From positions 124,001 to 188,000 of the forward strand of contig JASANC010003425.1 in NCBI GenBank assembly GCA_030248135.1: 64,000 nt of DNA, given 5' to 3'. The position numbers and the translations under genes were made by a program. Under the pieces are notes generated by a model. It was not told the DNA's origin. It was given only the letters and a program-made list of their open reading frames with translations, and did no database searches. This stretch comes from Theristus sp. LFF4_11 (lineage: Eukaryota > Nematoda > Chromadorea > Monhysterida > Xyalidae). Position 1 is the stretch's first letter. Every line of letters starts with the position of its first letter. This document shows positions 43,881-53,700 of this stretch, one piece after another.

Positions 43881-46800
43881 ATGATGGCAACCACCAGTTC
43901 TGATCCGCACCCAGTTGCAGCGGCGAACTTGCTTGAAACACTTGAACAGTTCAAACTCGTCGAGGTGTTGAGCTGTGATGCGAAAGCCAAGACAGTGTTC
44001 ATACACGCGATGCATACTGGTTGGTTAATTGGAGACGTTTTTGTCAATGTCCAGAATCCTAAGAGTTTGAAATTGGAAAAAAATACAAAGATTGACTGAA
44101 GTCGTCTTCTGAAGTCAGTGTGCTTGAGATGTTTGCGACGTCTTGTGTGCTGACACTTCCGTTGCTGTATTGTCTATTGTAATTGTTTGGCAGCATGTGA
44201 ATGTGCTGTGCAACATAATTAGTCTTCAGTTCACACTATACCTCTGAGCGTTTACTAGTAGTTGACTCCTTAAAAAACCGAAAATTTCAATAGAATACGA
44301 CTTCTGCAGTAGAAAAAACAAAATTTTTCTTCACTAAACACCAAACTGTGTTTCAGATTCCCAGTCGGGCCAACAACGACCGGCCGTGATCATCCTGGAG
44401 AAGAAATCGTTCGACGAAAAAACTGTTGAGCAGTTCTTATCCGTGACGTCAAAATTACGCAACGAGATGACGAACGACGTTTACTCGGTCTATCATCTGA
44501 TCGCGAAACCGGATATCAATGGTTCATTTGACCTTCGACCCGTTAAGCGCCATTCATGAAGCAAAAACCATCGCAGCTTCACGTGCTAAAGTGACGCGCG
44601 AGTACATGAATAGGCCCGTTTAGTCGAATGTAGCACAGAGACTTGTAAACTCCGAAGACTGAAGACTGCACCACTCTGCTATAATGCACCAATTGAGAAA
44701 CTTGTATGAAAAAGGATAATAGTAAAATCTGAAGTGCAACCACCCACCCCACCTAAATTTAGCTTTAGTTAAACTTTGACTTACCTAAACGTGTTTCGGA
44801 TGATTGATTTGCGCATGATTGACTATCTCTCTTCACGGCCACACCATAACACAGGTGTGTCTTGGATCGTCAAGGCAATGTTGCACACAAACACACGCAC
44901 GCACACATGCGATATTGGAGTTGTAGGCGCCCGTGTCTGCATAATCTGTGTGTGTGTGTGTGTGTAATGTGTATGTGTGTGTGTGCAACATCTACTGTGT
45001 TTCACATAGTGTGATGTCTTCGTACTAGAACTTTACTGTCACTGTGCAGCGTTGCTGCTTTATAAACCCGTTGCTGCACGTTGATTCGATGTTTTTACCG
45101 CCGTTTTTTGCAGACATCAAAACGACCATAATACTGCCGTGCACTACGCAGCACATTGAGAAATATCGCGCGCAAGAGTGGTACATCATTGAAGAGTCAC
45201 CCGAAGACTACCAGACGATCACGCTACCGTACATTCTTGAGCAGCATATGATGAAACTGGATGTTGGTTTTTGGTTTATTGTTTTGAAAACATTTTCGCG
45301 GACAAAAGTTGCAACAAACAACTGCGGTTTGCTGTTTCTCTGATTCCAACTTCCAATTTCAAGTTTCCAGTTTCGGATTGCGGTTCTAAAAGCCAGCCAG
45401 TGGAACGAAAAGTTTGTTTGTATCATACTTTTTGTATGAAAAAAACCGGTTAGCTCAGCAACACATTTGAACGCGCTGCGTGCGTTGATTGGTCGTTTGG
45501 AGCATATTCGACTGTCAAAATCAGCGATTTTTTTTCAGTGGGTCTACAACATTCTCGAGCGCAAGGCCGAGGTCGAACGAATCTGGTACGACGACGTCGA
45601 TCCGGACACCGGGTTTCTGATTGCGCCCGACTTGAAATGGGACGGTCACACGGTGGACACGCTGTACATGCAAGTACTCGTGCGTACACGCAACATCAAA
45701 TCAATTCGGTCTGCCAAAGCACCACGCCAATCCGTTGTTTATTTTATCGGTTAATTTTTCAGCCATCCCACTGATCTTGAATCAGTCGGTTCATTAAGTC
45801 AGTTAAGTATAGATACCGTATTACCTCTAATAAACCCCCATGGGGGTTTATTTCTTCAGCGACTTCTGGGGGTGGGGGTTTATTTTTGGGGGGGGGGCTT
45901 TATTTTTTGGGGGGGGGGGGTTATTTGGAAACCATTTTTAGGAGTGGGCAAAATGGCAAAAATACCTTCCATGGCAGGAAGGAAGTCGCAGAAACTTCTA
46001 CTCTACATAGAAATTTCCTTTTACAACAGCCTTTTGTAATGAAATTACCATTAACTCATCCATTTGGGGCCTTTGGTAGCACAATTTCATCATTTTCACT
46101 GCAACCAGCCACTGAATTCGCTGGGTATGTGTTTCAAACAGGTTTCAATAATCCCCCATGGGGGATTATTTTGGGGGGGGGGGGATTATTTGGAAACTTG
46201 TCGAGGGGGTGGGGGTTTATTTTTGGGGGGGTTTAATTTTGGGGGGGGGGTTAATAGAGGTAATACGGTAGTTATTCCGTGAAATACAATCAACGAGTCA
46301 TTTCACCAGTTAGTCAATCAGTAAGTTGTTCAGAGAATCACGGCGTCTGTAATCATCAGTAAAAATAATGAATTGTCCATCCATTCAAGCCGGATACAAA
46401 CTGTCGCGGAAAAACTGCGCAAAGTTTCTCACGAAACGTGTTTGTTTTTTCTTCTGATCATTTTCAGTGATCTCCGAGCAGCACACATTCCGATGTTGGA
46501 GCGAATCACGAAGCAAGTCGCCATAGTGGCTCGAGAGAGATTCTCGTTGTCGCGTCACCAATTACGGGTGTATTTTCACTATCAACCAACCTTCTATCAT
46601 CTGCACGTGCACGTCGTGAACATCAAGTGAGTTAGGCTTTGTCGTTTCTTATTATCTTTTGAATAATATCTTTTATTTTGGTCCCGCGTCTCAATGCGCG
46701 CATAGATGGGTAAGCAGTCTCATGCACGATGCGGGAATTCAAAATTGGCAAAAGGGGATTCGAGTCCCCTAAATAAGGCCGGGTCACTTAGGCTATTCTG

Positions 46801-47111
46801 AATTATCACATGAAGATTGAAACTAGTTTTCTTTCACGTCCACAACTGCATTGAGTCGCAGGTCTTAAAGAAAAGATGATAAATATTCATTCACTTTAAA
46901 ATGTTCTGACCGTTTGCATTTTTTAACCGTTGCGTCTTCACTCAGATACGAAGGTCCCGGGCAGAGCATCGGCGGATCGGTGTTACTTGCGGATGTGATT
47001 GACAACTTGAAACTGGATGGCGAGTTCTATCGCAAGAAGACGTTGTCGTTCGTTGTGAAACGGAACAGCCCGTTATTCCAGCGGTATCTGGATGCGGGTA
47101 AAGTGACGTAA
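43881..47111 (+). CDS. DCPS: Scavenger mRNA-decapping enzyme DcpS
   Basis: Six exons join in phase into 315 residues: 43881-44019, 44357-44521, 45114-45262, 45539-45708, 46468-46626 and 46946-47111 (TAA). The enzyme hydrolyses the cap dinucleotide left after 3'-5' mRNA decay, releasing m7GMP. Diagnostic segments are RPAVIILEKKSFDE, DVYSVYHLIAKP, YQTITLPYI, WVYNILERKAEVERI, FLIAPDLKWDG and the histidine triad FYHLHVHVV (central His about residue 254). The order matches human DcpS (337 residues), with a shorter N-terminus. Translation may begin at the first or second of two consecutive ATG codons. Intron 2 has CA/GT microsatellites, intron 4 a G-tract element, and intron 5 a family B repeat. 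Confidence 0.95.
44547..44625. repeat. Hairpin repeat M, copy in DcpS intron 2
   Basis: GCGCCATTCATGAAGCAAAA and an approximate inverse ending TACATGAATAGGCCCGTT form a short inverted repeat just downstream of the DcpS exon 2 donor. Similar hairpins lie at 48,935-48,995 and 59,455-59,527. Confidence 0.55.
44883..44990. repeat. CA/GT microsatellite in DcpS intron 2
   Basis: An ACACAC/GCACGCACAC stretch is followed by GTGTGTGT runs of 8-18 bases. The two halves are complementary and could pair in the transcript. Confidence 0.85.
45816..46268. mobile_element. G-tract TA-flanked element G, copy 1 (DcpS intron 4)
   Basis: Ends CCGTATTACC and GGTAATACGG are inverted and flanked by TA. Next to each end are palindromes CCCCCATGGGGG and G-runs of up to 12. 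The central AT-rich part (AACTTCTACTCTACATAGAA, TGGGTATGTGTTTCAAACAG) is nearly identical to the copy at 47,734-48,182. It has no coding capacity. Confidence 0.88.
46665..46885 (+). repeat. Family B dispersed repeat in DcpS intron 5
   Basis: Landmarks are GCGCGCATAGATGGGTAAGC, GATTCGAGTCCCCTAAATAA, GGCCGGGTCACTTAGGC and GCATTGAGTCGCAGG. The core GGGGATTCGAGTCCCC is a perfect palindrome here. Confidence 0.75.
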
Positions 47112-47733
47112 TGAAACTGTATTTGCTGTTTTTTGTGTTTCAAAATGGATTGTTTTCATCCAATTTGCATCTCTTTTTGGCTGACGGATGCCAGTTGCAT
47201 CTAGGTGGTTTTGAAGAAAAAAAATAGAGATCAGTCGAGATTTAATGATTGCTTCGTTATTGCTCCAGAGATCAGATCGGAATCATAAAATCATCGCGCG
47301 TTACGAAAAGTTTTTTGCTTTTTTTCACTTGTCTGCCTTTCCAACTTTTCGGTAATGTCGGGATTTTTTTGCATATCATCAATCAAAGTCAGAACACATT
47401 TATAACATGTAGTTATGTTTGGAAATTAAAAAAAACAATGCATGCATAAAAAACAGCTGCAATGTTGCAGTACAAAACGATATAGTAGTGGCATATTCAC
47501 TAAAAAAGTATAAATTCAAAAACAACTTGCTGACCTTGTCGTTTGTCGCAAAATTTGCAACATGCAAACGCAGTGTTCTTCCGATCAAGGCCGCAAAAAA
47601 ATCACGTTTTTTTTTTTCCCTGTTCATGAAACCGTGAGACACGAACGCAAAAAACGCATCAACGTGAATATGGTTTTCACGAGGACGTATGCGAGCAAGT
47701 GTTTGATTGTACCTACAAAACTCTGAACAACTA

Positions 47734-48182
47734 CCGTATTACCCCCAATAAACCCCCATGGGGGATTAATACGTCAGCGACTTTTAGGGGTGGGGGTTTA
47801 TTGGTGGGGGGGGGGGGGGATTTTTGGTGGGGGGGGGGTTTATTTTACAAAAAATTCTAGGGGTGGGGGTTTGTTGAAAAATGGCAAAAATACATTGCAT
47901 GGCAGGCAAGAAAGTCGCAGAAACTTCTACTCTACATAGAAATTTCCTTTTATAACAGCCTTTTGTAATGAAATTACTATTAACTCACCCATTTGGGGCC
48001 TTTGGTAGCACAATTTCATCATTTTCACTGCAACCAGCCACTGAATTCGCTGGGTATGTGTTTCAAACAGGTCTCCAATAATCCCCCATGGGGGATTATT
48101 TGGGGGGGGGGGGGATTATTCGGAAACTGGTCGGGGGGGGGATTAATGGTGGGGGGGGGGGGGTTTAATGGGGGTAATACGG
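47734..48182. mobile_element. G-tract TA-flanked element G, copy 2
   Basis: A 449-bp sister of 45,816-46,268 with the same CCGTATTACC ends, TA flanks, CCCCCATGGGGG palindromes and nearly identical core. G-runs differ in length between the copies, as expected from slippage. It lies between DcpS and the hunchback-like gene. Confidence 0.88.
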
Positions 48183-48587
48183 TAGGTGTATGAATACCGT
48201 GACATAAAAAACAAAAAATATAACTTGGTCGAACTTTATCTTAAACTACCAATGTTCTCATTATTGTGGTGTCGTTTTTGTGCGCATGGATATTTTCTAA
48301 ATGCTCTCAACACCGCATTGACGACATCAAATCAACCACAGTTCTATTTTACCACAATGTGGTTTTCATTCACAAAATTTTCCAATCATCTCCACAATGA
48401 ACAACACAACCGAATGCACAATTATTGGATATCTCTGTGAGACAAGAGATTGTAACTATTGAATCTGTCGAAAAAACGCGTGTAGCCAGCCACATAGAAC
48501 TGCGTGGAAGAAAACTAAATTAAATACCCTCTTCATTCACCACTGGTCGATTTGAGAAAACTACATACAGCTGTCACTGGGTAACAA

Positions 48588-50019
48588 ATGAATGAACGTG
48601 CGGCTGTTTGCGAATTGCCATCAATAGCCAATAACGCCAACGTCGACGGTAATAATGGTCACGAGACAATAGCCGTTCATTCGTGCGCGATGTGCAGCTT
48701 CAGTAGCCCGTCCAAGTTCCACTACAATTCCCACTTGAACACGCACTCCAGTCGTCAGTGTCTCCTGTGCGACTACACGGCACGAACCACCGGTCGACTG
48801 AAGCAGCACATGAACGTGTCGCATACGCACGAGGAATTCGTTGAGGAGTTCGGTCTCGAGGCGATGTTGGAGCAAGAGCAGTCACCGCAGAAACACCCCG
48901 AACGGGACCAGCAGCCGGTTGGAGGACGAAAATAAGGGTGCATTCATGTTGCAGTATTTAAGGTGCGATAAATACTGCTACATGAATGCGTCCTAAGATT
49001 TTTGTCAATTAATCACTGAACTGTAATACGATTTTGTTCTAAAAAAAGCCCGGAAAACCACACAGAAGAAATCAATGAAACATGCAAAACTTCACTGTCT
49101 GAATAATTTTGTGGCGACGCAACAACATTGATGAGAACGCTCACTCAACGAAATGCCAAATTTCGTGCACTTTCATTGATTATTGTACAGTAGCTCAACA
49201 AACCGGGCATTTTCATGTTTACAGCAGCACGACTATGTTTTAAGCTATGATCATTTTTTTAGATTCTGCGCGGCTCAACACGTGTGCGTGCAGACGTAGA
49301 AAGGAAACTAGTTTTAATCTTAAAATGGCAATCAAAACCGCCTAAGTGATTCGGCCCTATTTAGGGGACTCGGATCACTTTGCCAATTTCGAATTGCCGC
49401 ATTAAGCAAGAAAAACTGATTTCTTTTTGACGTCTGCAAACGCATATTGAGTCGCTGAACCGAAATTAAAAGATAATACCGCTTGTTTTAGAAACAATCA
49501 ACGAACAACGGCGAAGATGACAGCCGATTTCAAGTTCCAGTCGAAGACTCGGCTGACGACAACCAATCGTTGTGCAGCTCGAACGACGATGGTGGAGCAC
49601 AACAAAAACGACGCGTAACAAAGCCAAAGAACTACAGTTGTAAACAGTGCGCTCACGTGTTCCCATCGAAGCAGCTGTTCTGGTGGCACGCGCGCACGCA
49701 CATACCGCCGGCGAAACAGCTGACCTGTCCGTATTGCGATTTCGTCACCGAACACCGCCACCATCTCAACTATCACTTTCGCAATCATTTCGGCGCGAAA
49801 CCGTTCAAATGCACGAAATGCCGGTACACGTGCGTGAATCAGTCGATGTTGAATTCGCACATGAAGTCGCACTCCGCCCACTGTTCGTATCGATGCGGCG
49901 ACTGCGGGTACGCCACGAAATACCGTAACGGTCTCAAGTGGCATCTGCAGAAATACGGTCATCGGACCGCGATTGGAGAGGCAACCGATAATGATGGGAT
50001 AGTGTTTTCACCACAATAG
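48588..50019 (+). CDS. hb: Hunchback-like C2H2 zinc-finger transcription factor
   Basis: Two exons join in phase (48588-48917, then 49492-50019, TAG) into 285 residues. Exon 1 has two C2H2 fingers ([17 protein letters not shown] and [17 protein letters not shown]). Exon 2 has four consecutive fingers highly characteristic of the hunchback middle block: [41 protein letters not shown] with [13 protein letters not shown], and [15 protein letters not shown]. This block binds A/T-rich DNA and directs segment identity or developmental timing (nematode hbl-1). The protein stops about 20 residues after the fourth middle finger. The C-terminal finger pair used for dimerisation in insect Hunchback is absent. 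Six fingers with an N-terminal pair, as in some non-insect orthologues, fit the family. The intron carries a hairpin repeat right after the donor and a family B element that ends just before the acceptor. Confidence 0.88.
48935..48995. repeat. Hairpin repeat M in the hunchback-like intron
   Basis: GGTGCATTCATGTTGCAGTA and its inverse TACTGCTACATGAATGCGTC are separated by about 20 bases, forming a near-perfect hairpin 18 bases after the exon 1 donor. Confidence 0.7.
49262..49482. repeat. Family B element with inverted terminal blocks
   Basis: Both ends carry the GACGTCTGCA-GCATTGAGTCG block, in opposite orientations. The family core, TAGGGGACTCGGATCACTTT, lies in reverse between them. This is a fold-back version of family B. 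Its right edge is only about ten bases from the splice acceptor of the second hunchback-like exon. Confidence 0.65.
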
Positions 50020-50089
50020 TTTTCAGTTGTTTTGGGTTAAAACCTAATCAGAGTAATTGTTGTTCATAATTCAACTCACTTGAAGTTAA

Positions 50090-50570
50090 GAAGGCCCGTT
50101 TATACCTGTCGTATGCGCATACGGCACTTCACGTCACGTCATTGTAGGTCTCATGTTACCGTGCGTTAACGTAAGTCTGCATAGTATTACATAGAGCAAA
50201 TGGCAAATGTTTATTTAGATGGCCGTTACCATCGGAGTAAATGCAAAAGGCAATTGTCAATGGGTAATTGAATGCCATGCAACCTTCACTGAAATGGTTT
50301 ATACCAGAAAATGTTATACATCTCCGTTGTGGATAAAAAATGTTAAAAATGTAATAATTTGAAAAAAACCTGATTTATTTATTGTCGAACATTTTTAACA
50401 TTCAAATAGTTTTGTTTGTGAAATTATTGTGATATATCGTATGAGGGATAGCACGATAAAAACCGTTCTTTTAAAGTAAACAGCTTTATTTCCTGTTTTT
50501 AAACCCGCCCGCCGGCCCAGAGCCCGTTCAGTTCCGTTATTTATTCTACCGCAGATTATTCTCCCGATTT
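50090..50570. other. Intergenic between the hunchback-like gene and cortactin
   Basis: A family C fragment (CGGCACTTCACGTCACGTCA) lies at 50,090-50,165. The rest is AT-rich with no exon recognised. The cortactin promoter should lie in the right part of this stretch up to 50,714. Confidence 0.45.
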
Positions 50571-50714
50571 ATTCAGATCAGAATCAGATACCTCCTTCTT
50601 CCCTCCTGGTTCCTTAACAGCTGGAGTTTTATTGTGATGCGACCGTGACCTGCCCGTTTTGAATAAATAAAATAAAATACACGTGCTGCAATCTGCAAAC
50701 ATAAAAACACAAAA

Positions 50715-53700
50715 ATGGGCTCAATGTGGCGTAGCAACGTCGGCAAAGCAGCGGAAATTGCGGTGAAAAACAACAGCACTGCGGCAGCAGACGACGACGA
50801 TTGGGAGACCGATCCGGATTTTGTGGTTTGCTACTTTGCTTTCTTGTTTGGATAGACTGGAATTGGGCTCAATCTTGCTTGTTTAGTGCATTTCAAAAGA
50901 TTTTTTTGTGCTTTCCTCAACTTTTTTTTATCAGGTCTATTTTATTTTCTGTTGCAGAATGATGTTTCCGAGCAAGAAAGTCGCTGGGGAGCGAAGACGG
51001 TCGCCGGTAGTGGCCATCAGGCGTCCGTGAATTTGGACTCGTTGAGAAAGGAGGTGAGTTCTTCAAAAGCAGTTAACTTAGCAAGCTGTATTGTTTTGTT
51101 GTTCAGTTGTGTCTGTGTGAAATTTGGAATCCAGCAGTTTTCGTCTTGCATTTGAAATACACATCACTCAGCGGTCAATATTCATAACTTCAGAATACCT
51201 TGCCATGCGGGATGCGTTCGCATTTGTTTGCTCCGTTGTTTTTGATTTAAATGATAAGTTTCCAGTTTGCCATCGGGTAAAATATCTCAATTTGAGTTGA
51301 CCATGAACAACAACAACACGAGATGCTGGCTTTTGAGTGGGTATTTTGTTCAATATTTGCAAACGAAACGATGGGCGGCAGCAAAAAATACTTTTTTACT
51401 CTTTCTTAGTCGCACGATAATTTTTGTCACCACACGTTCTGATCTCTCGAGTCGAATCCGATCCAATTTTCAGGTGGTCGAAAACGACAAGCACGTCAGT
51501 GAGCGGCTGGCGGCCGAGCAGCCACGTGCGTCCGACGGCTACGGCGGCAAATACGGCGTGCAAAAAGACCGCATGGACAAGGTGACCGTTGGCTGTGTGG
51601 CTTGTCTCTGCTGTCAGACCTGGTTTTTTTTATGCAAATGCAATTCACGACCTCATTGATGGTGGCTGCTGCTAGTTCAGAAAAAGGCAGCAAATTCCGT
51701 TTGACAATAAAATTCGCCAGGCACTGTCTCTGTTATCTGGAGCCAAGATCACAATTCTGCCGTCATCGTGCATAAAAGCCGTTTGTTCAAAGAGTGCTCA
51801 CTTTCATGCAATTCATGCACTGGACTGGACAACATTTCGGCCTCAAACTTACTCGTCCACAACAGCTTAGCAAACCTAAAAACACAGCTCTGGTTTGCTG
51901 AAGTATTTGAGGTTTCCTGAAGATGGTGGTTAAACGATGAACTTCACTTCCCGTTTTTAGTGCGCGGTCACATGGGAGTATCAGGAGAAGACGGCGCCAC
52001 ATCAGTCGCAAACGGACGCCACCAAAGGCTTTGGCGGGAAATATGGTGTCCAGTCAGACCGCAAGGATCAATCAGCCGCAGGTTCGGTAACAGGAACGGC
52101 CTTTTATGACATGAGGACCTCTTGCTCTTGGTCCATCTTATTTACCATTGTTCATTTCATTTTCTGATCAGAACATTTCAGGCTGGGTTTGCACAGAACA
52201 TTTGCACAAAATCATTGAAATGAAACCTTTTTAATTCAATGAATAAAGTCTTTGTAAAAGAATGCCGTTTATCTTGTCAGGTTGGGACTACCAGGCCCCG
52301 CTGTCAAAGCACGACTCACAGAAGGACTATGTCACCGGTTTCGGCGGGAAATTTGGCGTTCAAAAAGACCGACAAGATTCGTCGGCTGCCGGCTATGAAT
52401 ATAAAGCTGAATTGTCGAAGCACGAAAGTCAGAAAGGTATTGATGAAGTTAACACTGTAAAACAATTGCAAGATTAATAAGTTTGCAATTTTTGGTGTGT
52501 TTGAATTTTTTCAAACTGAAAAGATTTTTTCCAAAACGCAATCAAGCGCAGCGCATAAGGTTTATGGGGTTAATTTGATGCATAATTTGGTCTCCAGTTG
52601 GAGGAGTGCTAATCGGTCGTTGCATCGTTATGATTCAAGTTGATCCGATTCATAAGTTTTTTTTCTTTTTAACAGCACTATTCTTCCAGATTATAAGCGT
52701 GGCTGGGGTGGAAAGTTCGGTCTTGAGCAAGACCGCCAGGATAAAAGCGCCCTAGACTGGAGTTACGATGGGAAAGTTGCACTGCACTGCTCGCAGAAAG
52801 GTGTTTCCTAGTGCACCCGAAAACGTGTGAACTACTAAATATGTTTGCATCTGATTCTGAGAAACAAACGGTGTGGTGAAGGATAAAATTAACCGAATAG
52901 AAATTAACAACGATTACAGTTTGTAAAGTTTGTGCTAACACTGAAACGAAAAGTTTGACTGATTTGAAACTGACCATCGCATGGAAGCTAGTTTTTGCAG
53001 TGTGTGTGTGTGTGCGAATTGCTAATATGCCGTTATTGCCGGGTAACTTTCAACAATTTAACGCAAGAAACCGCTTTTTCTTTTGCAGACCACTCGAAGG
53101 GTTTCGGCGGAAAATTCGGAGTGGAAACGGACAGACAAGATCGATCGGCCGCTGGTTATGACGCGCACGAGCAGCTCGCACAACACGAAAGCCAGAAGGG
53201 TGAGTTTTTGGAGTTCTAAAATTGAAAAGCATGATCTTTTCGAAGAGTATAAGGTTGAAAGAAATGATTTGACCCGGAAAAACGTCAAACTAGCCTACCA
53301 AACAGGGAACGGTCAATTCGTAAGAGTTGAAGTTTGCTGCATGGTCTATCTGAGCCAGTAACGAGCGTTTTTCAAAGCAACTTATGAACTGTGTTATGAT
53401 TTTCTGTGTCGTCTTAGCTCTGGTTCAAGCGCACCAAACCAGTAATTCTTCGAATGCTGCTCGAAATGTGTTTTTTCGGAATAATCGTCGCGTCTGTAGC
53501 GCAGGTGTAGGACTTTCGTCTACCGTTCTGTTGGTGGAAAGTTCGAACCTCGCTGCGGACAAGACACATAATGGAGAAACTAAAGTGACCAACAAGATCT
53601 AATGGTCCACTCCCTCCAGAGCCGAGGGTAAATTGGGCTCGGGGCAGTATTGACCGTTTCCGCCGGAGTTTGGTACCTCAGGGTTTCCGGAACCGGCGCG

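Noticed and set aside
46678..46884. Family B core GATTCGAGTCCCC as a tRNA B box, making family B a tRNA SINE
   Set aside because: The sequence is part of a local palindrome. No proper A box at the right distance and no A-rich tail were found, and other copies do not keep the box.
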